Notes: generated by a model not told the origin, from the sequence alone. Numbered from the stretch's first letter, positions 46,006 to 59,316 are shown. The stretch is DNA of 64,000 nucleotides from Diphasiastrum complanatum (GCA_029204225.1 CM055097.1:10610230-10674229), one strand, 5' to 3'. Numbers and translations: made by a program.

Positions 46006-49000
46006 ATGTCACTTTTCCGTAGGTTCTTCTACAGAAGACCACCTGATGGCCTTCTCGAGATATCCGAGAGAGTTTATGGTAAGCTACTGATATTGTTTTT
46101 GCTCAACGATTATTCGCTACCTAACCTAGTGTATTTATTACTGACGAAGATGCAATGGATGAACTTCCTTTTTTTATTGATCTTTGAAGTTTACGGATGG
46201 CATTCTTTGCTGGCAGTTTTCGACTCCTGCTTCTCAACAGATGTGTTCGAGGAGGAGACGTACAGAATTTATATGCGGCAAGTTGCTATGCAATTACACG
46301 AGCAGTTTCCAGATTCATCCTTTTTGGTATTCAACTTCAGGGAAGGTGAGAGAAAGAGCCAGCTTACGGAAATCCTTTCACAATATGGGATGACGGTAAT
46401 GGACTATCCCAGGCAGTATGAGGGTTGCCCTATCTTGCCCATGGAAATGATTCATCATTTTTTACGCTCGGGCGACAGTTGGCTTTCTTTGGAGGGGCAA
46501 CAAAACATTGTGCTAATGCATTGCGAGAGGGGTGGGTGGCCTTTGCTGGCCTTTATCCTGTCTTGTTTTCTCATTTATCGGAAGTTACACACAGGTGAGC
46601 ATAAAACCTTGGACATGCTTCATCGAGAGGCTCCCAAAGGATTGATGCAGTTACTAACTCCTTTGAACCCTATACCGTCACAACTTAGGTATTTGCAGTA
46701 TATTGCCAGGAGAAATAACTCTCCCGAATGGCCGCCACCGGATCGTGCTCTGAGCCTTGATTGCCTTATACTCCGAGTAGTTCCCAGCTTCGATGCAGAA
46801 GGAGGATGCAGGCCTTTGGTTCGGATCTATGGGAGGGATCCTAGAGCAAAAGGCAGCCGTAGCACCCGTGTGCTCTATTCAGTAGGGAGGAAGAACAAGT
46901 CAATTCGCCATTATCGACAGGTGATGTTTTCTTCCTTGTTTCTATACGTATCTCTGATCTGGCTTTGCATGAGGATGAAAATGAGCAATTTGAAGTTGAG
47001 CATATTGGCTAACAGGTAAGATGTGGAAGTTCAGGTGGATTGCGATGTGGTGAAGATAGACGTGCAGTGTGCTGTACAAGGTGATTTGGTGTTGGAATGC
47101 ATTCATCTAGACTTGGAGTCAGACAGGGAGGAGATGATGTTTAGAGTTATGTTCAATACAGCATTCATACGTTCAAACATTTTGATGCTGAATCGTGAGG
47201 ATGTAGACACCATGTGGAACGCAAAAGAATGCTTTTCAAAAGATTTTCGAGCTGAAGTAAGCGAGAAGTTTATTTGCTAACCCTATAGCTACAATTGGAA
47301 TCTAGTTTACCCAATTTGTAATTATTTTGTCATTAGCTGCCAAAGTCTCGACTTTAGTGATGCTCATCTTTAGAACTCCAAGAAGACAAGCAACCAATCA
47401 AAACAATAACAAAAATTCCCCTCATAAGGTTCACGGATAATCTCAAGGCCATTGAATATTCTTAGCACATGAACACTTCTTGTCGACTGTGTCTTAACAT
47501 GTGTTTATCTTAGGTACTCTTCGGAGATATGGATGCTTGGTCATCTCCTGTAGTTCGAACACCTGCACTTGGAGGTGAAGAAAAAGGAGGGTTACCTGTC
47601 GAAGCTTTTGCAAAGGTGCAAGAACTTTTCAACACCGTTGATTGGATGGATGGTAGTGGTGATGCTGCCTTCAAGTTTCTTCAGCAACTTTCTGCAGCAA
47701 ATGGCTTTCAGGAAAGACTGGAAAAAATATTACCTGGTGAAGCTAATGGTCAGACCATCATTTCTAGCAACTTACATTTAACACCACTCTCACCTATCCA
47801 TAGTTCTATGAAAAATATTCTTGCTCCTAATCAAGCTTTACCACAATCTCCACTTTCTCAAAAAACTGGGCTTGAAGATGCCCCCCGATCACCTTCTTCT
47901 GCACATCTGCATTCATTTGATCTTTCTCATCAGGTTCTTGCAACTCCTCCAGAATCTCCCTCTCCTCCAATCACTAGCTTTGACAATACACATTCTCCTT
48001 CTCCTCCACTGGTCTTGCTCCCTCGACCTAGTGCAGCTCCCCCTCCCCCACCACCACTCTTTCCCTCCATATCTAGTGTTCCACCTCCACCTCCTCCTCC
48101 CCCTCCCCCTCCCCCTCGGGCTACCGGTCCTCCACTGCCCCTGCCTGCTCGGCCACTGGCTACTGGTGCTCCCCCTCCGCCACGAGCTAACGGTGCCCCG
48201 CCTCCCCCTCCCCCTCCCCCTCCATTGCGAGCCATTGGTGCTTCCCCTCCCCCACCGCCTCTCCCACCTCCACGACTAGGTGGTTCTCCACTTCAAACTC
48301 CTCATCCAGGACTTGGTGCTGGTCTCCCTGCACCTCATGGTCCCCCCGCTCCACCACCACCACCACCACCGCCTCTTCCACGTGCAGGAAGTAATTTGCC
48401 CCCTCCACCTCCACCTCCGCCTCCGCCTCCCCTTGGTTCGCGATTAGGCCCTCCTCCTCCTCCTCCTCCCCCTGGGTTGAGACCTTTTCCAGCACCCCCA
48501 CCTCCCCCACCTCGTCCAGGAGCTGCTCCGCCTCCCCCACCTCCTCCTCCAGGCGGCGGGAGAGGGCAAGGTGCTCCTCCACCACCGCCGCCTCCAGGAG
48601 GAAAATTGCCAGGTGTTCCTCCACCACCACCCCCTCCAGGAGCTAAGCTGTCTGGTGCTCCACCACCACCTCCTGCTCCTGGTAGAGGAAGAGGAGGTGG
48701 TCCACTTGCTCCACCTTTACCGCCTGGAGGTCGTGGTAGAGGAGTTGGGCTACCTGTAGCTCCATCACAATCTCCTATTGTGGCACCTCCAATGCCAGCC
48801 AAAAAAACTTCTTTGAAGCCTTATCATTGGGTGAAAGTAACTCGAGCAATGCAAGGTAGCTTGTGGGCGGACAATCAAAAATCAGATGATCAATCAAGGT
48901 AGAGGCCATGTCTGTAGTTACCGTAGTTCTTCTTCAATTCACAGTGCACTACACTTTTCTTATGATTCTTTTATGTTGGTAATATGTTCATACCATGTTA

Positions 49001-51521
49001 GTGGCTCCTTATCATGTGAGTTGCACTAAAGCTTAGCTCTGAGGTGGACTGCAGGGCACCAGAATTTGACATGACAGAATTGGCGGATCTTTTTTCTACT
49101 GCTGTTCCAAATAGCAATGCTGGAGGAAATGACAAAGCTGCTAACCGACGGAGCTCTTTAGGACCTAAACAAGAAAAAGTGCACCTGGTGTGACATTGGC
49201 TATCATTTGAATCTTGATGTCATTCAAAACTTCTAGACATGCTATTTTCGTTTCAAAAAAGTAAGGGCGCTAATTGTATTGTTGATTGACATGTGAGTTA
49301 GGGTAGGTATTTGATTTTAAGCTCTTTTGATGTATTGCAGATTGACATTCGTAGGGCGAATAATTGTGAAATCATGCTTACCAAAGTCAAGATGCCCCTG
49401 CCAGAAATGCTTGTAAGTAATGCTTATGAAGCTTAAAGTTGTTATCATGACTGGTTGTACATTTAGCTATCTTGTTTGTAGTCCTATTTTTTCTTGGTAA
49501 GGTTGTGACCGTTATCCTGGTTATTTCTCCTTTCACTAATCTTGTGAGGTTTTAGAGCGCTGTTTTGGTTTTAGATGGATCAACCTTGGATACAGATCAG
49601 GTTGAGAATCTGATCAAACTTTGTCCAACAAAGGAGGAGGTGGAAATGTTGAAGGTGAGATTTTGGTCTTTTGTTTTAGTTCTAAGCCTTTTCCAGGGGA
49701 TGCATCTTTGGGTGTGACATATACTATGACATTTTCAATGGTTGCTTGGAAATATTTCAAAACCATAGGGCAAAAAGCCTGTAATTATGCTGGTATAGGG
49801 CAAAGCTTTCAGGGAAAAAAAACTCGTCTATCCTTTACAATTATGCCTTGTTCTTGTGGTTACTCTCCTTAAGTCTTGTGATTGCTACATGAACAGTTCT
49901 CCATAAAACAGATCATGCACATATAATGTTTGAACTGGGCTTTCTACTTGTATGCTGACTACAAGATCTCTATGGTAGAATTTGCTGATGAAATTACTTG
50001 ACAGTAGTTTTTCGAACTGAGGATCGTTTTGTTTGACCAAGATGAGGACATTATTTTCAACAATCTTTTTATGTCATTTAGAGTTAGCCTCTGAATGAAG
50101 GGCTAAAAATTGAAGCAGAAGTTTAAAGGGTCCCTTAAACGTCTATTTATTCTGTATTATCCAAATGCCATTCCCGTTGAGAACAAATGTTGAAATTTAT
50201 GTTTGCTTCTTAAGTTGTTCCGTCACAACAGTGCTCTTAAATATTTAAGGAGATAGGTTATGTGAAATTCTCTCTTACTTTCAATTGGGCATAGGCTTTG
50301 GATATACTATATAAATTCGCAAGTTGCAGTGCTAAATCTGATCATATGAAAATTCTGCAGAACTATTCTGGTGACAAAGAAAACTTGGGTAAATGTGAAC
50401 AGGTATTTTTTTTTGTAATTATCTTGTGAAGAAATTTAAAATTGTGACTATATGGAAATTTTTTGATGCATCTGATGCTGGTTACTATGCCAATCTGCAG
50501 CTTTTTATGGAAATGATGAAGGTGCCGAGGATTGAGTCCAAGTTAAGAGTGTTTTCCTTCAAAATTCAGTTTGCGACTCAGGTTGGTACATTGAGCCTTT
50601 CTGATTGATGTTAAATCTGATTTGCAGTGGACTTTTAGTTAAGGAGGTTTTGGAACCTTGGATTTTCTACCATAAAGCCAGCATAATCGACGATCGCTAA
50701 AAAATTCATCTTCTGAACAACTTGTAAGCAAAATCTGTACTGTTTAGCTTTCTACTGGCATCATGAAATGCCTAGCAATCAAGGCACTTATTACCCATGT
50801 CATATTGTAAGTGAAATGCTGTGACAAACAGCTCCTTTTTATAGACAAATATTTTCCTTCTGTACTTAAGATTGGGATACACAGTACCGTGCACATAATG
50901 AAAGCTGAAGGCTTATGATTTTGAAGTTTCAACTCTCATTTGATTGTGTCGGCTATGGAAGCTTTTGCACCTTCGTCTATTGGCTATGTTTAAGTTACAC
51001 TTTGTGTTGTAGGTTGGAGATTTGCGAACAAATTTGGACATTGTGAATGAAGTGTCAAGAGAGGTAACTTAGTGATTGGTGCCATGGAATTGAACTTGTG
51101 CCTGAATAAGATCAGCTCTCTAATTTAGTTTGATTTGGGAATCTGGGACCTGGTTTATTCATGTTTCTGAAGTTACTTGTGATCTTACTAGGTTAGGGAA
51201 TCTGCTAAGCTGCGCCGTATAATGCAAACTATTCTTTCTCTTGGAAATGCTTTGAATCAAGGGACTGCTCGAGGTACTTTGTCTTTTTTATAAATGTGTA
51301 TGGTTGCTTATGCAGAAATTCAAATCAGGACATTTACATGGGGGGAAGTTTAAACATACTCTTCTAATATTATGGCCATGTTTCGAAAGTCTGCTGAACT
51401 GTAGGTGGGTGGTTGGTTTGGAACAGGTTCGGCCATCGGTTTTAGACTTGATAGCCTTCTCAAATTAACCGATACACGAGCCCGCAACACCAAGATGACA
51501 CTCATGCATTACTTGTGCAAG
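46006..51521 (+). CDS. Class II formin (PTEN-like, C2, FH1, FH2), 3' end not found
   Basis: Formins nucleate and elongate actin filaments. Twelve exons join in frame to 1013 residues: 46006-46078, 46217-46920, 47035-47256, 47514-48898, 49055-49187, 49341-49412, 49556-49654, 50361-50402, 50501-50581, 51013-51063, 51192-51273, 51427-51521. The start MSLFRRFFYRRPPDGLLEISERVY is the class II signature. PTEN-like part ~1-190: the active loop is HCERGGWP (Cys127), which lacks the Arg of CX5R, so it is probably a lipid-binding pseudophosphatase. C2 part ~190-340. FH1 ~494-760: many polyproline runs for profilin-actin. FH2 from ~767: LKPYHWVKVTRAMQGSLW, then KLRRIMQTILSLGNALNQG, GFRLDSLLKL and MTLMHYLCK. 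The remaining ~200 FH2 residues are absent from the window. Intron 1 (138 nt) is in frame and stop-free. Confidence 0.93.
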
Positions 51522-52620
51522 GTCTACTATCTATGCCAACTATTTCTGATATATTTTGAGTCAAAGAAAATGGTCATATTATGATGTGAAAGAGTCTTCC
51601 AGCATTGGATGAAACTCTTGTTTTCCTGGATCTTGGTTGTCATGAGCCTATATAGTCTTTTTTGGATTTATCCCATGACCCTGATCCAGATCAGACAATT
51701 TGTATTTTGCTGACTGATCTTTCTTTCCACCTTTTGTTTTTTCGATTTGATTCTACTTTATAAGTTTGATAAGTTGCTAGAACAACCCCGAATCAATCTA
51801 CTGCAGCTTTTGATGCTTACTGTTCTTTAGAGCTCTATATTTTATATAAGGGGAGATATTTGATCCGCTCTTGTAGGCATACAGCTGTAAAGGGTTTGAA
51901 TGCCTCTGCTTTTGTGGTTTTGAGTTTACATGTCAAATTTTCAACTTATTTTACATCCAAAAGGTTCTTAATATGGCATGGCTAGTATTCGTTCAACCTT
52001 GAGGGTTTGCCATTTGATCTTTAAGTATGTTGTGAATTGTAAGTTCGACAGTTGCTATAACTCAATGTCCTAGGTGTGAACATCCTTCTTACATACCTGC
52101 ACTAATTTTGCATCAGAATCTTGAATATAATCTCCTAGTATTTTAATGATCGAACTATGAGAACAAATGATGGCATTTTTGCACGTTTGCAGACAGTGGG
52201 TATACCTGTTTAGCAACCTACTGTTGATAAACTGGCATACCTCCACCCCTTTATACATTTCTCTTAGAAAGATTTCAAGGAGAAGCAAATGAATTTAAGA
52301 TGAAGTCAAAAGACAAAAAAACAAATATACATATAAATCATAGTTGCACCACATTTCTAGAAACACGTTTTTGGATTTTACCAGTGTTTCTCAGAAACAT
52401 GTTTTTTTTTTGTTTTATTTGATTTTTTTGATTTTTTTGATTTTTTGGGGGCAATATGGGTATTAGATCAAAGCTCTAATTAAGGGGAATACATTTGTAT
52501 AGGTTGCCGAATGTTTCGAGTACAGGATGGTCCAGTTCAGGTGCATTAACTCCTAGATTTACACTTCAGCTCCTTTAATATAAAAAAATATTAAAAAAAT
52601 TAGAATGTCCTCCCATCGTG
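51522..52620 (+). other. Start of formin intron 12
   Basis: A GTCTAC donor follows 51521. No further FH2 exon is seen. A faint LPALDE...FLDL at about 51600 was not convincing. The stretch is T-rich like an intron. Confidence 0.5.
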
Positions 52621-52635
52621 TTCACAACAGGATTG

Positions 52636-52758
52636 TCTCTCTCTCTCTCTCTCTCTCAAATCACAACAAACCGAACAGAAACCACAAGGAACCCTGCTGA
52701 ATCATGCTGCAAGGGCGCCACCATAGCTGCGATGGAGAGGGAGGGCGCCCTCCATAGC

Positions 52759-52820
<62 letters not shown>
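52636..52820. repeat. (TC)n and (GA)n microsatellites
   Basis: (TC)11 at 52636-52657 and (GA)29 at 52762-52820, separated by a short duplicated block around GGGCGCC...CCATAGCTGCGA. Confidence 0.93.
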
Positions 52821-52822
<2 letters not shown>

Positions 52823-52849
52823 AAAAGATTTCACAGTCCCTCTTGACAA

Positions 52850-54484
52850 GTCAAGACCAAAACCCTTTGAACCCTTTCATTTTATAGCATAACAGGTCAA
52901 AACAAAGTTGTATATAGTGTTACAGTATAGGGTACCATAAAGCGAAGCAAGTTTTAGGATACTCAGTTGTTACCTGCCACCATCCCACAACACAAAACTG
53001 CACGAGTTAGTACCGTGGGGAAGACAAGTATCATAGCTGAGCATCAGCTGTTATCCATGTCTGAAATGAGATTCACTACCTTATCAGCTCAAATACGATT
53101 GCATAGCATACGTCCAATCTTCCCAACCATAACTTACTTTACTGGCAATATGTTCTGCCCTAGGAATTTAACCGTATCAGGGTAGACGCCATACTGGTCA
53201 ATATAAGGGCACAATCAACGTATATTCAGATTAACATTTAACATATGTAAGAAGCTATCACTCATTTCAAAATATACAAAGAGTTTCGGTCCAGGTCCAG
53301 CGTAAGGTACTAGGGCAGATCCGTGCCATACTGTCCCCTTGAACTCTACAAAGCTTTATTAGAGTCAAAATGCTATGAGGCTTGGGCAAATCCATGCCAT
53401 TCAAGCTTCTAAGAACCGAACCCTATTCAGAAGTCTAGCATACACAATGCTACCGCATTTTGTTTACCTAGTGGTCCTACATCTCGACATCATTCTACTT
53501 TTTAAACATCATAGAACCCTATTGGGCATTCATCATCATGTTTTCATCGATGTACTTATCTAATCAAAGCAATACTCCTTAAAATATCTCTTTTGCTTCT
53601 CGAGAGCAATACCATCTCATATAGACTATAGTTATGCGTATTGTTATCAACACATCTTTTTGTAAAGAACCCTAAATATAGGTTTATGTAAGCATACTTA
53701 TAATGGTGTTCAATATGAAGTTTTGCATTGCTTCGTACTTGTATGCGTGGTGAAGAAATCTCTTGAGAACTACCAACAAGTAGGCAACACACTTCGTTAT
53801 ATGCTAATTATTCAATACGACAATGATAGGTTAAAATTGGATGTTTCTCATTGGTAGGAATCCTTTTAACAAGAGGTATGCCATACCCTAATTTTGTATT
53901 AAGCTAGCATCCCTACACAAGTATTCCATTCGTCTTGAGTTTCATAGCATTGGCTATTTCTTGAAGCACATATTTAGTTATCACATATATCATCTACGTG
54001 AAACTTTCCAGCAAACCCTAATAGTAAGTTTACATACGAATCATCTTCGTTTCTAAAATGACAAATGAGTCAAGCAAATTTTGGACAGCATATGCAACAT
54101 GCTAATGCATTCATCTATATGAAAACAACATAGGAATGGGCGAAGGGTGGCCAGCTGCCTCTTCAGTAGCGCGGCCTCATATTTGTGTAAATAAGCCAAT
54201 TTATAGTGAAAAAATGGGGGAAGGAAGGGTGGCCACCTGTTTCAGAACCTGCTGCAATTGGATAGGGTGTCCCTACGGGAGATTTCTGTGGCTCGGCTGG
54301 CCAACCTTCTGTGAACCCTTCTTCTGGTGCATAAAAGGTACTCCAGAATCAGGCTTGCTTCTGACATTGCCTTCGTAGTTGAAAGCCGTAGCAACTGCCT
54401 ATTCCAAGGTCTTACAGTGTGCATTTAGGACACGCGGTCTCAACTCTTCCCGAAGACTAAACACAAACTTGTGTACCACAAGCC
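52850..54484. other. No gene seen
   Basis: About 1.6 kb with only short frames and no recognisable domain. GAAGGGTGGCCA recurs near 54140 and 54225. Confidence 0.45.
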
Positions 54485-56165
54485 TGTTAGAATCGTAGTG
54501 ATTCTCAAATCGGAGTAGACTAATCTTATTAGTACTCACGCAAAATATCAATCACAAGCAGAAGAAGAGAGACTGCAAGAAGCTATGCTTCATAAACTGA
54601 AAACTGAGATAACAATAGAGGTGGGCGACCATCTGCGATTATAGAGACTGCCCACACTCAAAAGCAAAACCTATCCTTCTACAATAGCAATTGGAATGCT
54701 AAATATGGAGTCTTAACAATAGTAATCTATGCTATCTTAGTTAAAATAGATTTCTATACTATTCTAGCAAAATTGGTACCAACTTAGGCACCTTACTAAA
54801 AGTAGACCTGACTTATGCTAAAAATAGAAATAGGCCTTCTAGCACGCAGGCTGGCCTCTACAATTAATTAGTTAACCATTAATTCTAACACTCCCCCTTA
54901 ATAGATAATCGATTATCAATAACACCTAGGAGTGTCCTGAACTTTTCACGATCAAGTCCTTTTGTGAAGATATCTGCAACTTGATCATTGGTGTTGCAGT
55001 AGATCAACCCGCTTTATACTTATCTATAGAACCATCAGACTTAAACTTGGTTCCATGCATCCACTTGCAACCTATTGGAAGTTCAACAAGATCCCATGTC
55101 TCGTTTTTCATAATAGAACTGTACTCCTCATCCATAGCAGTCTTCCAAACTTGTTCCTTTGCAGCATCTTCATAAGATAAAGGATCCTCTGAATCCAACA
55201 CTGAAGCCATAAACGCATAATGCGTTTCTTCACTATCTTCATGATAGTATCCACTTGAACGTGTCAATCGCTTAGCTCCTTGTTGACTCGATTCTCCCTT
55301 ATCCAACATTTGACTATCTTGTATAGTCTCACAATACCATCTTGGAAACTTCTTTGTAGGTGACGTAGAAGGAGAATAAGTATCAAATACTCTTGACCTT
55401 TCCTTCCGTTTACCAAGATCCACCCGTGTACTCACCCTTGGTACAATTTGTGTAGAAGCTGTATCACATGGACCTGCATCTTCCTGAACATCATCTATAA
55501 CAGGAGTTTTTGATGTAGGAGAAAATACATCCTCCTCTTGATCTTCTAGGTTAGAAGACTCACTTTCTTCGAACACAACATCCCTGCTCATAATCACCTT
55601 CTTACTGGTAAGATTATAAAGGCGATATGCCCTTGCTCATCATAAGCAAGGAATAAACACTTGATTGCCTTTGAATCAAGTTTTTGACGATTATCTTTAG
55701 GAATACGAGCATATGCAATACAACCAAAAACTTCTAGACAATCCACTTTAGGTTTTATAGCTGTGAAAGCTTCTTCTGGAGTTCGATTTAGAACGGCTTT
55801 TGTAGGACTTCTGTTAAGTAAGTAAACTACTGTACTAACTGCTTCGCCCCACAAATGATTCTTGAGATTCTTACCTCATAGCATGCTTCGAGCACTCTCC
55901 CCACCCGTTCTTTCTTTCGGCTACTCCATTATGCTGTGGTGTATCAGTCGAAACAAATTGTCTCTTGATTCCATGTTCTTTGCAGAATTTCTGGAATTCT
56001 GTAGATATGAACTCACCTCTCTTATCTGAATGTAGAATCTTGATTTGCTTTCATGTCTGCTTCTCAACAAGTGATTTGAACTGAGTAAAGAACTTAAAAG
56101 CTTGACTCTTATACTTAAGCAAGTATATCCATACCTTCCTGGAAAAATTATCCACAAACGGATAG
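54485..56165 (-). mobile_element. Deleted Ty1/copia element with 3' LTR
   Basis: Left part 54485-54890 is a 406-bp LTR, TGTTAGAAT...ATTCTAACA, next to the purine tract TAAGGGGGAG (minus strand, 54891-54900). Just upstream is the RNaseH end (NDQVADIFTKGLDREKF). At about 55010 this joins directly to the beginning of RT (WKTAMDEEYSSIMKNETWDLVEL and CKWMHGTKFKSDGSIDKYKAG at 55004-55200), so most of RT and RNaseH is deleted. 55594-55854 is the integrase end (VVYLLNRSPTKA...TPEEAF). 55900-56165 is the integrase core (FVDNFSRKVWIYLLK, LHSDKRGEF, STDTPQHNGVAERKN) with frame changes. It is cut at about 56165 against the LINE. Confidence 0.85.
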
Positions 56166-56413
56166 GATAATGAGGCAACAATATAAAGTGAAGTGGGTTG
56201 GCTTGTGATTCCAACGGATTGTCATGTGCAGAATGATGGAGTAGGGAGGTAAGGGCCTGCTGGTAAGTCACAATGTAGGGATGGGAGAAGGTATATCTGG
56301 GTGATTGATCAAAAGGGCGGTGAGGCGGGACTGTTAGGGTGAAAAAGAAACCAAGTGGAAGCATAGAAAGGAATGATTAGAAAGGGTAATGGGGAGGATT
56401 TGGAGATGTGATA

Positions 56414-57040
56414 TCAATGGAATGAAGGATGGTGGCCCATGAGGTAATCGACTACACTGTGTCCACAACTATGCGGATGACATCTATAACTGCTTGTCGA
56501 CTCCGGCCAACAAGCTAGGCCATTATAAATGGCAAACTCATCGACTTCGCCCAGTTGTAATAGATACTCACTGTAACCAGTGGTAGGTCCCAATGTGTCA
56601 ACTAATGTCCTGGTAATCCCCATCTAATCACAATCAATAGCCCTTATATGTAACTGGTTCGCAACATCATGAAAATCAACCTGTTGTGCAGCTATCCCAG
56701 CATTAAAATCGCCAGTAAGAAAAATGTACCCTCGATTTGAAAATCTAACAATATTGACAAAAAGATCGGCATAAGGAGAGCCAATGCCCTCCGCAAAGGA
56801 AGAGGATTCTGGAGGAAATAGCAGGCTGCAATATAATGATCCTCGTGCAAACAAATATAAGGACCTATGAGGTGAACCCACATAGACTGTGTGGACTCAT
56901 CATGTTTGATGAACTCCATGGCCGGATGTAGTGACTCTTTGTATAAGCTTGCGACTCCACCTGAACCTCTGCCACTCACGAATCTCGTCTTTGTCCTATA
57001 TACTGAATCCCATCTGTATCTTGAAAATGTAGGTAGTCCT
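56414..57040 (-). pseudogene. LINE endonuclease (EEP fold), unit 1
   Basis: With frame changes it reads RYRWDSVYRTKTRFVSGRG, WVHLIGPYICLHEDHYIAACYF, GYIFLTGDFNAG (the catalytic GDFNA box) and GHSVVDYLMGHHPSF (the S-V-I/V-D-Y-L box). These are the ordered motifs of the L1-type apurinic-like endonuclease that nicks target DNA. Several frameshifts make it inactive. Confidence 0.8.
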
Positions 57041-58157
57041 TGTTAGAAAATCGACTTGCTCATACAAGTAACCCAAGACAAGATTCCTATTGTTAGACAA
57101 TAGTCATACAACGAATTTGCTATAAATAGTTATGGCCCCTATAATAGAACGTAGGCATGGCCCAATAATCCTAATTAATCCGAGGATAGATCCTTGGACA
57201 ACATGCACACCTCCATTGGAGTCCCCAGACATGCTTCCCGACAGATCACAAACTGCTGTGGAATCCGATAGCTTTCCCAGTCCTTGCAGCGATCTGCACT
57301 CTTCAGCGATAAATCTTGATGAATTTTCAGCAAACTTGCGACTTGTGAACCAGCTGCGATTTGACCTATCTGTCCATCAACGATCTGATCTGAACCTGAA
57401 CCTGTCCATCAACGATCTGAAATCTGACTTTCAGCGATCTGACCTGCTATTTTCCAGCGAACTATTCCAACGATCTTCCTTCTGATCAGTAGCGCATAAT
57501 TCCAGAAATGACCTGCTGATTTATGACCTCCAACAACACCAAGCTGATCTGTAAACAACAATCAGATCTGATCCTGAAATCTGAGGGAGATTCCATAATC
57601 TCCTCCTTGCAGCTCAGCTCCTCCTTGTAGCGCCAAATCTTCGACCGTTGTGAATGAAGATTGAAAATGAGAGCTAGCTAGGGCACCCCCACTTGTAAAT
57701 TGATTTTGTACATTGGAGTACCTCCTCGTTCTCTCGAATCTTGACCCATGCTCTGATACCATGTTAGAAAACCGACTTGCTTATACAAGTAACCCAAGAC
57801 AAGATTCCTATTGTTATTAGACAATAGTCATACACATGAGAGAGAACAACAATGATGAAGAGATGTACTCGAACTATGTCCCATTACATTTGAGGTAGGG
57901 CGCCATTTATACTTTCTTTAATCTATGTGTAAGCTAAAAAGCATAAAGCAAATAGCAAAAGAAAAAAGCTAATTGCTATAGTTACTACCTATATTGGTTA
58001 AACACCCAAGATGTATTTCTACGTAGCAAAACCAAATCCTATTCTAGTTGTAGTGCGCACACCTACATGCATGACTAAAAAACGAATTAGCTATAAATGG
58101 TAATGGTCCCTATAATAGCACGCGGGCATGGCCCAATAATCCTAATTAATCCTAACA
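57041..58157 (-). mobile_element. TRIM-like non-autonomous copia element
   Basis: 5' LTR 57762-58157 (396 bp) starts TGTTAGGATTAATTAGG and ends TTTTCTAACA on the minus strand. It is followed directly by TGGTATCAGAGC (57750-57761), the exact initiator-Met primer site. The 3' LTR copy is 57041-57181, shortened by a ~255-bp internal deletion (both copies share TCGACTTGCT/CCGACTTGCT, CAAGTAACCCAAGACAAG and CATGGCCCAATAATCC). The internal part is only ~570 bp, has no gag or pol, and holds repeated CAGCGATCTGA-type words. Flanks do not show a clear duplication. Confidence 0.8.
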
Positions 58158-58423
58158 ACATTAGGGGTACTAATGTAAACATTAACTGTAACAGTCCTTT
58201 TACCTGGCTCTCATGTGTCTCTATAAAGAATAATATGTCTTTGTGATGAAATATATGGGATCTGCAGGTGTGGGTGATGAAAATATGTCGTTACAATTCC
58301 AAACTCCAATGCACAAATGGTGTGGATGGGGCCTTGGGACGCTCTCAAGCCCACGCTCCCAAGCCCAGGCGCCCCAACTCCCTATTGACAAGGGCCAGTA
58401 GATGTACTATCCACATAGTGAAC

Positions 58424-59075
58424 CTATCCATTTTGGTAAATCACACGTTTACCCGACGTTGTAGCTTTTTGGAAGGCTTGACGTCTTTCTTCCACATGTA
58501 TATATGTAAGACCGTCATCCATGAAAATGCGCGTGTCTTTCAATTTGGCTCTTTTTCGTAGGGCATCTCTACGTGTAATGGATGACCTAAAGCGAATAAT
58601 CAAAGTGGCATTATCCCCGTTTAGTACACCATGTCGTATGCAAGCCTTCACTATTATGGTCTAGAGTAGTGTCGAGAAAACATTTGGCTTCTTCAATAGC
58701 ATTTTGGATATCTACAATGCCACGTATCCGAATATTGAGAGCTTTGCTTTCCCGAAGTCTTTCTTTAGAAAGAGTGGCCGAAATAATCGAGGAGATGGGC
58801 GTAGTGGGCTAACTACCTCTTTTAAGCACGGTTGCCCAAGACATGGTTTCTTCTTTCTGATGCTCGATTTTGGCTTCCAATTCTTTGAGCTTGTTGGATG
58901 ATTCCGATGTAGCAAGGATAGGTTGAGCCCTAAGCTCTTGCTTTAGCATATCCACCTCTTGTTGAAGTTTGCAGTTAGTGTCCTTAAGCTGGCACATTTC
59001 AAGTTTAAGCAAGTGGAGCTCAACTTTCAGCCCCTGGAAATCCTGCAACAAGACATTCATACTGGCTGCCACATA
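58424..59075 (-). pseudogene. LINE ORF1 protein, unit 1
   Basis: The N-terminal part (58809-59072) is a coiled coil: LKVELHLLKLEMCQLKDTNC then DMLKQELRAQ and LKELEAKIEHQKEETMSWA. After frame changes comes a C-terminal block (58424-58651) with ATLIIRFRSSITRRDALRKR and TRIFMDDGLT, like the L1 ORF1 RNA-binding end. ORF1p coats LINE RNA. It is homologous to 61790-62000 in unit 2. Confidence 0.7.
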
Positions 59076-59282
59076 GGATTCAACTGCTTTAGCAGGGATA
59101 TAGGGCTCTTTCGAGGATGTGTAGACCTTTCTTGGAGCAAAAGGTAGATGAGGTAGAGAGGATGAAGAGGGAAGAGTAGAAGTTGAGGGGGGGGGGGGGG
59201 GGGTCTAGAATCGGTTGCGCGGCAGCAGAAGGGAGGAGGGAGGGGGTTTGGGAGGTGGGTATCGGAAGAGAGGACGGAGGTG

Positions 59283-59302
59283 AGGGGGAGCGAGGCTCCC
59301 CC
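59283..59302. repeat. 5'-end hairpin of LINE unit 1
   Basis: GGGGGAGC-GAG-GCTCCCCC, a perfect 8-bp stem within 35 bp of the element start. Unit 2 has AGGGGGAG-TGTGAG-CTCCCCCT at 62517-62538 in the same place, with a different loop. Confidence 0.75.
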
Positions 59303-59316
59303 ATGTTTGTTTGGCC

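Noticed and set aside
47930-48802. Long minus-strand frames, Gly-rich or Glu/Val-rich, across the formin exon 4
   Set aside because: They are mirror readings of the proline-rich FH1 codons on the plus strand; the plus-strand formin frame has family motifs on both sides.
51595-51660. LPALDE...FLDL reading as a possible next formin exon
   Set aside because: Only a few residues resemble the expected KLPELLDF region, there is no acceptor at the right place, and a stop follows soon.
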